A stretch of DNA of 64,000 nucleotides from CAZJLP01 sp964546955. Its GTDB lineage: Bacteria; Verrucomicrobiota; Verrucomicrobiia; Opitutales; Opitutaceae. This document shows positions 1 to 8,726 of this stretch, piece by piece. The notes beneath the pieces were generated by a model, which was not told the DNA's origin, did no database searches, and saw only the letters and a list, made by a program, of their open reading frames with translations. The stretch spans positions 55,717 to 119,716 of the forward strand of contig CAZJLP010000010.1 in NCBI GenBank assembly GCA_964546955.1, in the 5' to 3' direction. The first letter of the stretch is position 1; the number at the start of each line of letters is the position of its first letter. The position numbers and the translations under genes are program-made.

Positions 1-1
1 G

Positions 2-40
2 CTCGTCGATGCGCGCACGGCCGCAGTCAAGGTGGAATGA
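2..40 (+). CDS. possible C-terminal end of a gene entering from the left
   Basis: The first 40 bases can be read as an open frame ending in TGA at 38-40, giving the tail LVDARTAAVKVE. It would converge with the gene ending at 43. The stretch is too short to identify, and an open frame of this length arises easily by chance. Confidence 0.25.
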   Translation, partial: LVDARTAAVKVE

Positions 41-42
41 AG

Positions 43-1374
43 CTAAACACCCGCCACTCTGCCAGGGGAAGGTCCGACGACCGGCGGGCGCAATGAAAAG
101 GCCAGTGCCAGGGCCGCCGCCGGCGGGATGATGCCGCCGAGAGGCATCCAGGATTGGTCCAATGAAAATATCACCGCGATCAGAATGAGCGAGCATTCCC
201 ATCGGCGCTTGAAGATCGACGGCCCTACGCAGGCAATCGCGAGGAGACAAATCGCCACAACGATCACGTTGCTGTACATCAAGCGCCGGATTGGCAGGAG
301 CATTTCGCCGAGCAGGACCAAGCCGAGCGTTTTCGCGACACATACGTCCAGACCGACACCGCGCAGGGCAAGGCGGCGGCAGTGAACGATCCACGCCGCG
401 GAAATCAGCGCCAGCGCGCCCAGCAACGCCTTCGACGAAGTCGAGAGCCCGAAAACCTTGAGGAAGCCCGGCACCGATGAATCAAAGTCGCTGAAAAAAA
501 TGTGCCGTGTGAGGTCGTCCGCACCTTCAATCGACGCCGGCGCCTGCACGCCCGTCGGCGCTACCACCACGGAGCCCATCGCGTTACCCGCATTCACATA
601 GCCGGTCATGCTTGCCACATAGTGATTCCAGACTGGTCCATCGATCAGCATCGGAAGCCCGAAGCCTAGAGCCACGCCGGCAACGGCACCCGCAATGGCG
701 CCAGGCCGCCAAAAACCCAACAGCGGCAGGCCCAAAAGCGCATATTGCGGCCTAAGCGTCACCAACACGCCGAGCACCAGTCCGGCAAACATCTCTTTTC
801 CGCGGTGGCCGCGGCTCAAGAGCCAGACGAACAAAACCGCCAGAAAGCTAAATAGAATGTACGCCTGCCCGCGCTCGATGTGCATCCGCCACATCGGAGC
901 CCAGGAAAAAATTGCTCCAAGGGCGAGAGTACAAAGTTTGGCCACATGACCCTCGGCGCGCGACACGGCCAAAAGGACCGCGCCCGCAACCAGGCCGATC
1001 TGGACCAAAAGCCAAAGGTACTTTTGAACGGTGTAACTGAGCGGTGCGAAAATCGCGTGCACGGCGAGGACGGCAGGCGTGACCGTCACCCGGCTGGCCC
1101 CCGCCTCCGGCGCGAGAAGCGGATCGATGAGCCTCTCGGGCGCTCCCGGTTTCCAGACGTACGTATACGGATTCTCGCCGGCGATCATTGCGCGCGCTCC
1201 CACGACACGATTTCGCAGGTCTACTTGGCCATATTTCCGCGTGTTCTTGAAATCGACCAAGAGTCCCGCCACGGTCACCGCCGTCACGACGATGATAACG
1301 GCCCAAATGGCCCCGCGGGCAAGACCGGCTCGCTCAAGCACGGAGCGCACAGCGCTCGAAATCGAAGTAAACAT
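43..1374 (-). CDS. GT87-family (DUF2029-like) membrane glycosyltransferase
   Basis: This 443-residue polytopic membrane protein has about ten hydrophobic segments. It resembles the GT87/DUF2029 family, whose known members are polyprenyl-phosphate-sugar-dependent mannosyltransferases working on the outer face of the membrane. Family-like features are the early luminal stretch with DLRNRVVGARAM and GENPY (about residues 51-70) and the loop with ERGQAYIL near 165. The start is ATG at 1374. It diverges from the GT2 gene at 1643 across about 270 bp and lies at the edge of the polysaccharide locus, so a role in glycan assembly is likely. Donor and acceptor cannot be read from the sequence. Confidence 0.7.
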   Translation of the reverse strand: MFTSISSAVRSVLERAGLARGAIWAVIIVVTAVTVAGLLVDFKNTRKYGQVDLRNRVVGARAMIAGENPYTYVWKPGAPERLIDPLLAPEAGASRVTVTPAVLAVHAIFAPLSYTVQKYLWLLVQIGLVAGAVLLAVSRAEGHVAKLCTLALGAIFSWAPMWRMHIERGQAYILFSFLAVLFVWLLSRGHRGKEMFAGLVLGVLVTLRPQYALLGLPLLGFWRPGAIAGAVAGVALGFGLPMLIDGPVWNHYVASMTGYVNAGNAMGSVVVAPTGVQAPASIEGADDLTRHIFFSDFDSSVPGFLKVFGLSTSSKALLGALALISAAWIVHCRRLALRGVGLDVCVAKTLGLVLLGEMLLPIRRLMYSNVIVVAICLLAIACVGPSIFKRRWECSLILIAVIFSLDQSWMPLGGIIPPAAALALAFSLRPPVVGPSPGRVAGV

Positions 1375-1642
1375 GGTGAAGCGGAAAGGGCGCCCCTGGA
1401 AGCGCTTCCTTTGTTAGAGGCGAGAGAGCCTTCAGCCGCAAGCCGCAAGTACAGGTGGGCGGAGCGTGTATTCGGGCTCCGGTTACACGATGGCCGGCTC
1501 CGGTTTCCACGCTTCGTTCATCCCCCAAGTCAAATATGCTCGCACAGCATCAACGATTTAGCCGAATTAATGCAAACGATTAAACTTGATTTTGGAAGGG
1601 CGGTTAAGGACCATTTCAGCGGCTTCGTCTCCTTCAGCTTCG
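1375..1642. promoter_or_regulatory. divergent intergenic region, probable promoters
   Basis: This region separates the divergent genes at 1374 (-) and 1643 (+). The stretch from about 1535 to 1610 is clearly more AT-rich than its surroundings, as expected for a promoter. I could not fix convincing -35 and -10 boxes. Confidence 0.3.
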
Positions 1643-2971
1643 ATGTCGCGCGGCATATCCATCATCATACCCGTTTACAACGGTGGCCCTGCTTTCCGGA
1701 AATGCCTGGAAGCGGTAAAGGTCGTTCTTCGGCCGGAGGACGAGCTAATTGTCGTGGCTGATGGCGAGAGCGACGGCGCTTGGCGGATTGCGCCGGAATA
1801 TGGCGCCAAAGTCATCAATCTGGAGAAAAATGGCGGCCCCGCACGCGCCCGAAATATCGGGGCCAAGATCGCGACCAAAGACCTCATTTACTTCGTCGAT
1901 GCCGATGTCGCGGTGCCCGCCGACGCATTGACGATCATCGAGCGGGTTTTCGACGCGGACCCGGGCCTGAGCGCGCTCATCGGGTCGTACGACGAATTTC
2001 CCGGCGAAACCAACTTCCTTTCGCAGTTCAAAAACCTGTTGCACCATTATGTGCATCAGCGCGGCTCGACGCAGGCTTTCACATTCTGGGGCGCATGCGG
2101 CGCGATCAAGCGGGACGTCTTTTTCTCAGTGGGGGCTTTCAACGAATTCTATGCGCAGCCATCGATCGAAGACATCGAACTCGGCTACCGCATGACCGCG
2201 GCGAAACATCGGATCGCCCTGACGAAGGAACTCCAGGTGAGTCACCTGAAGCGCTGGGAACCGAAGGGGCTGATCAAGACGGAGTTTTTCCAACGGGCGG
2301 TGCCGTGGACGCGGTTGATCTGGCGCCACTACTGGTGGACGGGCAAGATGGAGACCGACCTGAACCTGGATGCCGCCCATCGGTTCAGCGTGCTCACCTC
2401 CTGGTCGATCATCGGCACGTTGCTGATCAGCGTTGTATTTCACTGGGCCCTTCTCGTCACCGCCGCGCTCGTCACCCTCTTCCTCCTGCTCAACGCTCCC
2501 CTCCTCCGCTTTTTCAATGAAAAGCGAGGCTTTTGGTTCGCCGTTCAGGCTGCAGCGTGGCGCTTCATCTACGATATCTACAGTCTCTTGGGCTTTGCTT
2601 ACGGATCGTCGCACGCCGCTCGGCGCGCCTTGATCAAGATGACGTACTTCACCGTGGCCAAACTCGACCCCCTCGCCCTCGGCACGGCGGTCGGCGTCAC
2701 GGCCGGATTATCTCTTTTTGCCGCCACGGGGATCCTCCTGCTTAAAGGCGGCGACAATATCGGCGCCAATCTCTCCCTCTTGGTCCACTACATGCCCGGG
2801 TACTCTGTCTCCTGGCAGGGCGCGGCTATCGCATTGGCCGAGGGATTCCTGGGCGGATTTATCTTCGGTTGGTCCTTTTCCACCGTCCGTAATTTCTCGG
2901 TCCGCCTTGTGCTGGGGGTAGAAAAGGTCCGAGTCGCCATTTTCCGCATTCTCAAACGCCGTCTGGCCTAA
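1643..2971 (+). CDS. GT2 glycosyltransferase with C-terminal membrane module
   Basis: This 442-residue protein opens with a GT-A domain typical of family GT2: ISIIIPVYNGG at the N-terminus, the nucleotide-binding VVADGES, and the metal-binding FVDADV near residue 97. It probably moves a sugar from an NDP-sugar to a lipid-linked glycan at the inner face of the membrane. Two hydrophobic segments follow at about 255-290, then an extra membrane module of about 85 residues (about 335-435). That module is clearly related to the separate protein encoded next at 2979. ATG 1643 was chosen because the conserved fold starts directly after it; an upstream ATG at 1586 would add 19 low-complexity residues. 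Confidence 0.85.
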   Translation: MSRGISIIIPVYNGGPAFRKCLEAVKVVLRPEDELIVVADGESDGAWRIAPEYGAKVINLEKNGGPARARNIGAKIATKDLIYFVDADVAVPADALTIIERVFDADPGLSALIGSYDEFPGETNFLSQFKNLLHHYVHQRGSTQAFTFWGACGAIKRDVFFSVGAFNEFYAQPSIEDIELGYRMTAAKHRIALTKELQVSHLKRWEPKGLIKTEFFQRAVPWTRLIWRHYWWTGKMETDLNLDAAHRFSVLTSWSIIGTLLISVVFHWALLVTAALVTLFLLLNAPLLRFFNEKRGFWFAVQAAAWRFIYDIYSLLGFAYGSSHAARRALIKMTYFTVAKLDPLALGTAVGVTAGLSLFAATGILLLKGGDNIGANLSLLVHYMPGYSVSWQGAAIALAEGFLGGFIFGWSFSTVRNFSVRLVLGVEKVRVAIFRILKRRLA

Positions 2972-2978
2972 CCGCATC

Positions 2979-3326
2979 ATGGAAACGAATCCCCCCAACA
3001 GTTCGGAAGGCGCGACGCCCCAGGGCGGCCCGGACGATTCCGCGGAAATGCTGCGGCAGATCATCCGGCTGAACGCGCAGATTCTCGGTGTGACGTTTGG
3101 ACTACTGGCCGCAATCGGACTCTTCCTCGCAACCAATATCCTGATCCTGAAAGGCGGTCCCAATGTCGGCGCCCATCTCGGGCTGCTGGGCCAATACTTT
3201 CCCGGTTATCGCGTGACATTCTTGGGCAGCTTCATCGGCGCGATCTACGGCGGCATCGTCGGGTATGTCGCCGGTTGGATTATCGGCACGATCTACAACT
3301 GGGTCGTCGTGCTTCGTTCCCGCTAA
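2979..3326 (+). CDS. small two-helix membrane protein, duplicate of the upstream GT2 tail
   Basis: This 115-residue protein has a polar N-terminus, two hydrophobic segments (about residues 38-56 and 80-106) and a linker with LKGGPNVGAHL and FPGYRVT. It aligns without large gaps with about 85 residues at the C-terminus of the GT2 encoded just upstream, which has LKGGDNIGANL and MPGYSVS at the same places. It starts 7 nt after that gene and ends 4 nt before the next, so the three are probably co-transcribed. The duplication is visible; function is unknown. A helper or membrane anchor for the glycosyltransferase is a reasonable guess. Confidence 0.75.
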   Translation: METNPPNSSEGATPQGGPDDSAEMLRQIIRLNAQILGVTFGLLAAIGLFLATNILILKGGPNVGAHLGLLGQYFPGYRVTFLGSFIGAIYGGIVGYVAGWIIGTIYNWVVVLRSR

Positions 3327-3330
3327 CCCC

Positions 3331-4383
3331 GTGCGCTTCGGGATCATCGGCGCCGGCTGCATCGGCGAACTGCGGGCGAAAGCGATCGCGCGCCTCTCCG
3401 GCGCGAAACTCGTCGCCGTGTGCGATCTCAACGCGGCCAACGCGCAGCGCGTAGCCGGTCTGACCGGTGCAAAAAGCATGACGGATCTGGACGCGCTCCT
3501 GGGCATGGCGGAGATCGATGCCGTCATTGTCTGCACGCCGCCCCAGTTCCACGAACGCACGGTTCTCGCCGCCTTCGCGGCGGGCAAACAGGTGCTCTGC
3601 GAAAAGCCGCTCGCAAATTCGTTGGAGGCCTGCACTCGCATGCTCGCCGCGGCGCGCTCTTCGAACCGGACGCTCACAACCGGCTTCAACCATCGTTACT
3701 TCCCCGCAATCAAGTTTCTCAAGGAGACGGTCGCTTCGGGCCGCATCGGCAAGTTGAACCACGTGCGCGCGTTTGCCGGGCACGAAGGCCTTTCCCAATT
3801 TCGGTCGCCGTCCGAATACGATCCTAAAGTGATCGGCGGCGGCGCCTTGCTCGACGTCGGCATCCATCTGATCGATCTCACCGCCTTTGTGCTGGGGGAC
3901 GTGCGCGAAGTTTTCGGTCTCGCCACGGGCGACATCTGGAATCTTCCCGGCGCGGAAGACAACGGTTTCGCGCTTCTTCGATCCCGGGACGGCCGGGTGG
4001 CCACGCTTCACGCCACCTGGGCCGAATGGAAGGGCTACCGCTTCCATCTCGAAGCCTACGGCGACAAAGGCATGGTGCGCGCCTACTATGCGCCTATGAT
4101 GACAACGGTCATCACCATGGATCGCCCCGGCGGCGCGCGGAAAACGTCGCGGTGCTTTTACCCCGCCATCGCGCTGCGCGAGAAACTGCGCGGCTGGCAG
4201 TCGACTGTCATCGAGACATTCCGCGAAGAATTGACCGACTTCATCGCGCTCTGCGGCGGAAAGGCCGGTGGTTCGATCGCCGACGGTTACGCCGGCTTCC
4301 GTGCGATCGAGATCGCAAACGCGGTCTATCAAAGCGGCCGCGAAAAAAGAGCTGTGTCGCTGCGCACGCAGGAGACACTCTAG
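3331..4383 (+). CDS. Gfo/Idh/MocA-family NAD(P)-dependent sugar oxidoreductase
   Basis: This 350-residue protein has a Rossmann fold at the N-terminus (FGIIGAGCIGE, then VAVCDLN), the family signature CEKPLANS near residue 92, and the C-terminal domain motif GGALLDVGIHLIDL with the Asp and His normally used in catalysis. Family members oxidise or reduce NDP-sugars, for example in UDP-uronic acid pathways. GTG 3331 is preferred because it lies 4 nt after the preceding stop and directly begins the Rossmann strand; the frame stays open upstream but would overlap the neighbour. It is the first of three family members in the locus (others at 15464 and 16561). Confidence 0.85.
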   Translation: MRFGIIGAGCIGELRAKAIARLSGAKLVAVCDLNAANAQRVAGLTGAKSMTDLDALLGMAEIDAVIVCTPPQFHERTVLAAFAAGKQVLCEKPLANSLEACTRMLAAARSSNRTLTTGFNHRYFPAIKFLKETVASGRIGKLNHVRAFAGHEGLSQFRSPSEYDPKVIGGGALLDVGIHLIDLTAFVLGDVREVFGLATGDIWNLPGAEDNGFALLRSRDGRVATLHATWAEWKGYRFHLEAYGDKGMVRAYYAPMMTTVITMDRPGGARKTSRCFYPAIALREKLRGWQSTVIETFREELTDFIALCGGKAGGSIADGYAGFRAIEIANAVYQSGREKRAVSLRTQETL

Positions 4384-4393
4384 TCCGATAGAG

Positions 4394-5599
4394 ATGCGGC
4401 CCACCGATCCCGCCGGTCCCGCGATCCGCCACGACTACATCGATACACTGCGGGGACTCGCGTTCCTTGGCGTCTTGGCCGTGCACGTCACGCGGTGCGT
4501 GGAGGACTCTCATAAGGTGTCCAGTTTCCCCGGCTCCGAACTTGGGCATATCGGCCGCTTCGGTGTACAACTGTTTTTCATGACAAGCGCTATGACGCTA
4601 TTCATGTCGCTCGCCGAAAGGCGTCAGCAGGAGCATTTCCCGATCAGGAATTTTTTTGTCCGCCGCCTCTTTCGGATCGGTCCCTTGTTCTGGTGCGCCA
4701 TTCCTTTTTATCTTTGGTTTCACGGCGTCGGCCCCAGCTTTTGGGCACCCCACGGGCTATCTGGCTGGCAGGTTGCTGCAACCGCGCTGTTCCTTCACGG
4801 CTGGCATCCGGAATCGATCAGTAGCGTTGTTCCCGGTGGCTGGTCCATCGCAGCCGAGATGTCGTTTTATCTGCTCGTACCTTTTCTGGCATCGCGCCTG
4901 CGGACACTCAGGGCCGCCTTCCTTGGTCTTGGTGCCTCCCTCGTCATTTCAGTCGGGGCAAGCATGGCCTTGAACGTGCCGTTTCTCGGAAGAGTTTTCC
5001 CGGGCGTGCCGCTGGAACTCCTCGCGATTGCGCGCCATTACCTGCTGCCAATTCAGTTGCCGATCTTCATGCTCGGCATCCTTACGTACTTTCTTTCGAG
5101 GTCCCCGGATGCGTTGGTATTCTTGCGCACGAACGGACGCGCCCAATTTCTCTTATCGTTGGTTCCCCTCGCACTGGGAACCCTGGCCTATTCTCGAATC
5201 AACGATGCTCCCTTCGCCGTGGTACCCCTCGCTTTTGGAGTCGTCTTTGTCGGGCTGATCTTGGGTCTCGCCGCGTATCCGGTGAAGTTTCTGGTGAACC
5301 GCTGTTTGAACCGCCTCGGCGAACTCAGCTTCAGTTGTTATATCGTCCACTTCGCGCTTTTGACGATGGCGGCACGTTACATCAACGTGAATCGGTTCAG
5401 CCGCTTGCCTGAGAACCTTCAACCGGGAATTCATTTCATCTGTCTTGGGGGAGTAGCGCTCATCCTCACGTGGATGGTCTCGACCCTAACCTACTTATTG
5501 ATCGAAACCCCGGGCATTCGTACCGGACGGCGTCTCATCACCCGATGGGAACCTCCCTTTGCCAAGACGCCAGCTAGATCAAACACGCTCATCCGCTAG
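4394..5599 (+). CDS. acyltransferase 3 family integral membrane protein
   Basis: This 401-residue protein has about ten membrane segments and the acyltransferase_3 N-terminal signature (IDTLRGLAFLGVLAVHV, with the conserved Arg and His). Such enzymes move acetyl or other acyl groups onto surface glycans across the membrane, as in O-antigen O-acetylation. ATG 4394 sits 10 nt after the upstream stop, and the family signature begins about 20 residues in. It ends the + strand operon and converges with the acetyltransferase gene at 5663. Family assignment is firm; the acceptor sugar is unknown. Confidence 0.85.
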   Translation: MRPTDPAGPAIRHDYIDTLRGLAFLGVLAVHVTRCVEDSHKVSSFPGSELGHIGRFGVQLFFMTSAMTLFMSLAERRQQEHFPIRNFFVRRLFRIGPLFWCAIPFYLWFHGVGPSFWAPHGLSGWQVAATALFLHGWHPESISSVVPGGWSIAAEMSFYLLVPFLASRLRTLRAAFLGLGASLVISVGASMALNVPFLGRVFPGVPLELLAIARHYLLPIQLPIFMLGILTYFLSRSPDALVFLRTNGRAQFLLSLVPLALGTLAYSRINDAPFAVVPLAFGVVFVGLILGLAAYPVKFLVNRCLNRLGELSFSCYIVHFALLTMAARYINVNRFSRLPENLQPGIHFICLGGVALILTWMVSTLTYLLIETPGIRTGRRLITRWEPPFAKTPARSNTLIR

Positions 5600-5662
5600 C
5601 ACTTACTTGGCATACTCTCCTGCCTGCATTTGCCTCCCGGAGCATCCAGCGCAGGGGTTGCC

Positions 5663-6244
5663 CTAGTCAACGTTGCGAAGGAATTTTGCCGGCACTCCAG
5701 CCCAAATCTGGTTTTGAGGAACGGACTTGGTCACGATGCTCCCAGCACCGATCACGGCGTTGTCGCCTATTTCAACTCCGGGCAGAATGGCACTGTTGGC
5801 GCCGATCCAGCAGTTGGCGCCAATGGTCACCCCGGTTCTTTTCTCGTCCCAGGGCAGCTCCGTATAGATCTCGCCCAGCACCACCGAGTGATTCACCGCG
5901 ACGAGCGAAACACCCTGGGCCACCATCGTGTTTTCACCGATGGAAATCGTGCCGCCCGCAGCCCGGATATTGCAGCCCGCGGAGAGCTTCGCGCCATCTT
6001 TCAGAATCAATCGGCCGGGAATGGAGCTCTTCACCGTGCGGTGGAAGACGATGATCTCCGTGAATGGCCCCACAAAAACGTTCCGACCGATCTCGATCGC
6101 CTCCAACCGGTCGAAGCGCCACACGCTGGGGCGCTGCACGGTCAGGGTCGGGTGCCGAAGGAGAACCGTCGCGAGATGCGTCTGCACACGCACGACATCG
6201 ATCAGAGAAGAGGCCAGGTTAGCCAAGGATTGAAAAAGTCTCAT
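5663..6244 (-). CDS. left-handed beta-helix (hexapeptide) acetyltransferase
   Basis: This 193-residue protein has repeated hexapeptide signatures from about residue 70 onward (IGENTMVAQGVSLVAVNH, then VTIGANCWIGANSAILPGVEIGDNAVIGAGS), ending with the typical WAGVPAKFL. The histidine in AVNH matches the catalytic histidine region of NodL/WbbJ/maltose-acetyltransferase types. It probably O- or N-acetylates a sugar using acetyl-CoA in the cytoplasm. It is the last gene of the - strand operon and starts 21 nt after the flippase gene. Confidence 0.85.
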   Translation of the reverse strand: MRLFQSLANLASSLIDVVRVQTHLATVLLRHPTLTVQRPSVWRFDRLEAIEIGRNVFVGPFTEIIVFHRTVKSSIPGRLILKDGAKLSAGCNIRAAGGTISIGENTMVAQGVSLVAVNHSVVLGEIYTELPWDEKRTGVTIGANCWIGANSAILPGVEIGDNAVIGAGSIVTKSVPQNQIWAGVPAKFLRNVD

Positions 6245-6265
6245 CAGCCGGAAACGAACAAAGGA

Positions 6266-7747
6266 TTACTGAATCAACGCCCGCACTCTTGCGACTATAT
6301 TTGCCTGCAGTTCGCGCCGGAGTTTCTCCGGAAGCAGAGCGCAAACCGAACCAACTACCGCCAAGCCGAGCAGGCCGCGCAGACCGGCTCCACCCCATGT
6401 GAACTCCGGTTGCGCCAGAGCCAGCTGCGCCGTTCCGGGAAACGCTACGACCGCGAAGGCGCTCCAAACAATCGCCGCCGTCGGAAACGGGAGTGCGTGA
6501 CGCCCAGCCAGGCGCGCCACGGTAAGCACGATGCTAAGCGCCGCTCCGGCCACGAAGCCCGCCGCAATGCCTAGCAGGCCATACCGCTCGATTGCCACCC
6601 AACAAGTCGTAACCGCCGCCAGATTGCCCGCGACGGTCACCACACAGTACCCTTTCACGTCATCCAATCCGATGAGCAACTGCTGATACGCATTTCCTAT
6701 CTGGTAAAGACACTGCCAGGCAACGAACCACGGCACAATTGCCGCAACCGCGATGAATCGGTCCGAAAAAAGAATCTGCAGAACCGTCTCGGGGAAAAGC
6801 ACCACCACACAGCCACCCAGGCTGTAAATGAGGACCAATCGCGGCAGAAAGGCCGCCACCGTCGCTGCCTTTTCCCCCGCCGGCAGCGCACGATTCACGT
6901 AAGGTGTCAGATAAAGTGAGATCGCCGGTCCGAGGCATGCCCCGATCGACAGGGCAATGGCCAGGCAGGCCTGAAGATAACCCGCCGCACCGGCGCTCAG
7001 CTTCGCCAGCGCAAGCGATCGCACCAAAAGCAGCAAAGCGGAAGCGGACGCCACGCCGAGGTACGTATAGACGGAAATTTGGACGATATCGCCGTGTCGT
7101 TTCAACTCGCCCCACAGCGATCTCACCTCCGAACCAGGCGCCGCAGGCGCTTTCCAAGTCCGCGACAAGAATCGCCAGGCGACCAGCGCCGCGAGAGTCA
7201 TCGCTGGGACGCTCGCCGCGTACACGCCGAAAATTCCGCCCCAAACGCAACCGGCTCCGCCGGCCAGCAACGATACGCCTGCGAAGATCACGGTCAGCGC
7301 CACCGAACGCAGCGTTTGCTGGCTTGCCGCGAAAACGTTCGCAAAAAACATGAGCAGCAGCGTTGAAGGAATTCCCAACAGCGCCAGGAATACCGCGTGT
7401 CGATGGGCCGCCAGTTCCGCGTCGAGATGCTCGAGCACAAACGGCGCGATGGCCATCGCCCCCGCGGTGGTGACGGCGGCCAGGAGCAGAATGAGGCGAA
7501 GAAAGGCGGCATAAGCCCGAACAAATTCCTCCTGACCGAGGGAGTGACTTCGCGACAGGAACTTTAGCGCCGTGAAAGGCACGCTGAAGTTTCCGCACTG
7601 CACCGCAGTGACAACAAGCTGATCGATCGTGGCGACGATGCCGAATCCCGCCGGCCCCAGCAGCACCGCCAGCAGCTTCGCCCGCACCGCGTTGAGCACG
7701 ATGCCCACCGCTTGAAGCAACCCCATCGAAAATAGCGTCCGGAACAT
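6266..7747 (-). CDS. Wzx-type polysaccharide flippase
   Basis: This protein of about 493 residues has 12 or more hydrophobic segments and the N-terminal pattern of the O-antigen translocase/MATE-like family (FSMGLLQAVGIVLNAVRAKL, then LGPAGFGIVATIDQL). Members flip undecaprenyl-linked oligosaccharide repeat units across the inner membrane. I chose ATG 7747 because it lies just outside the upstream gene; an in-frame start at 7780 would overlap that gene by 17 nt. Its presence implies a Wzx/Wzy-style pathway, but no polymerase gene is recognisable in the window. Confidence 0.85.
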   Translation of the reverse strand: MFRTLFSMGLLQAVGIVLNAVRAKLLAVLLGPAGFGIVATIDQLVVTAVQCGNFSVPFTALKFLSRSHSLGQEEFVRAYAAFLRLILLLAAVTTAGAMAIAPFVLEHLDAELAAHRHAVFLALLGIPSTLLLMFFANVFAASQQTLRSVALTVIFAGVSLLAGGAGCVWGGIFGVYAASVPAMTLAALVAWRFLSRTWKAPAAPGSEVRSLWGELKRHGDIVQISVYTYLGVASASALLLLVRSLALAKLSAGAAGYLQACLAIALSIGACLGPAISLYLTPYVNRALPAGEKAATVAAFLPRLVLIYSLGGCVVVLFPETVLQILFSDRFIAVAAIVPWFVAWQCLYQIGNAYQQLLIGLDDVKGYCVVTVAGNLAAVTTCWVAIERYGLLGIAAGFVAGAALSIVLTVARLAGRHALPFPTAAIVWSAFAVVAFPGTAQLALAQPEFTWGGAGLRGLLGLAVVGSVCALLPEKLRRELQANIVARVRALIQ

Positions 7748-7763
7748 GACCGAGATGCGCTTG

Positions 7764-8714
7764 CTACCTGAACGAAGCAATGGTCCGCCGAAGCCCTTCC
7801 TCGAACCCCACTCGAGGTCGCCACTCCAGCACCCGGCCGGCTTTTTCGTTCGAGGCGTAGAGGTGATCGATTGAACCCGGCGTTCCTCCTGGATTCTCCA
7901 AGATCCGAATGGTTGCGCCGGTCAACCGAAGGATGAGCTCGGCGACCTCCTTCATCAAGTATTCGCGCCCCGATCCCACATTCAGGACCTCACCGGTCCC
8001 GACGGATTTCGTCAGCGAGAGAGCCATCGCTTCGACCACATCGTCGACATAAACCAAATCGCGGCCCTGGTGCCCCGCAGTCATGCGGAAGTCGCGGCCC
8101 TCGCGGCAGTGACGGATTAATGAAGGGATGAAAAACCGTTCGGACTGCCCGGGACCGTAGACAAGCGCAGGCCGCAGGGTGACCACGCGAAACGGCAATC
8201 GCGGCGCGAGCATCTGCAAATAGTGTGTCACCGCGACCTGACTCGCCGAATAAGGGGAAACCGGACTTTCCCGCTGGCTTTCGTGATAAGGGAGCGGTCC
8301 ATTGCCATACTCCTCCAAACCGCCGAGCCTCACGAACCGAGTGATCTGCGATGGGCTAGCCTTGGCCGCTGCGACGACCAGCTTCAGCGCTGGCTGAATG
8401 TTACGCTCCACGCTCGCGCTCACGCCGGTCCAATCGGCTTGGAAGTGCCGTATGGTCGCATCGCCTGCGAGATGAAAGATCGCGTCGGGCCGCGATTCCT
8501 TGAGCGCGGCAGCGATCGCGGATTCGTGCGAGAGATCACAGGGGTGAAGTCGCACGTTATTGACCCACGGCGCGAGACGGGACAGGTCTCCTCCCGGGCG
8601 GTGGAGCACGTGAACGTGAAGACCATCGCGAACGAGGCGGGCCACGAGATGCGACCCGATGAAACCGGCGCCGCCCGTGACGAGTACTCGCTGTACGTTT
8701 GGCGTCGGGTCCAA
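7764..8714 (-). CDS. extended SDR (NAD-dependent sugar epimerase/reductase) with atypical catalytic residues
   Basis: This 316-residue protein begins with the Rossmann motif VLVTGGAGFIGSHL and has the sugar-SDR layout through VYVDDVVEA near residue 222. The active site differs from the textbook triad. The position usually Ser or Thr, four residues before the YG of LGGLEEYG, is Gly, and the usual YxxxK is YSASQ, with the Gln codon at about 8238-8240. The start codon is probably TTG at 8714, as no ATG or GTG lies nearby. Its place after rfbFGH and a C-methyltransferase suggests it reduces or epimerises the CDP-4-keto sugar, like abequose or paratose synthase. That role is inferred from context. 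Confidence 0.75.
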   Translation of the reverse strand: MDPTPNVQRVLVTGGAGFIGSHLVARLVRDGLHVHVLHRPGGDLSRLAPWVNNVRLHPCDLSHESAIAAALKESRPDAIFHLAGDATIRHFQADWTGVSASVERNIQPALKLVVAAAKASPSQITRFVRLGGLEEYGNGPLPYHESQRESPVSPYSASQVAVTHYLQMLAPRLPFRVVTLRPALVYGPGQSERFFIPSLIRHCREGRDFRMTAGHQGRDLVYVDDVVEAMALSLTKSVGTGEVLNVGSGREYLMKEVAELILRLTGATIRILENPGGTPGSIDHLYASNEKAGRVLEWRPRVGFEEGLRRTIASFR

Positions 8715-8726
8715 GGCCGAAAAAGG

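Noticed and set aside
3280..4404. A 374-codon open frame on the - strand
   Set aside because: It is the antisense shadow of the Gfo/Idh/MocA gene, with Arg/Gly/Ala-rich composition and no motif.
5630..6574. A 314-codon open frame on the + strand
   Set aside because: It lies antisense to the acetyltransferase and flippase genes, is low-complexity in composition and matches no family. High GC content produces such frames.
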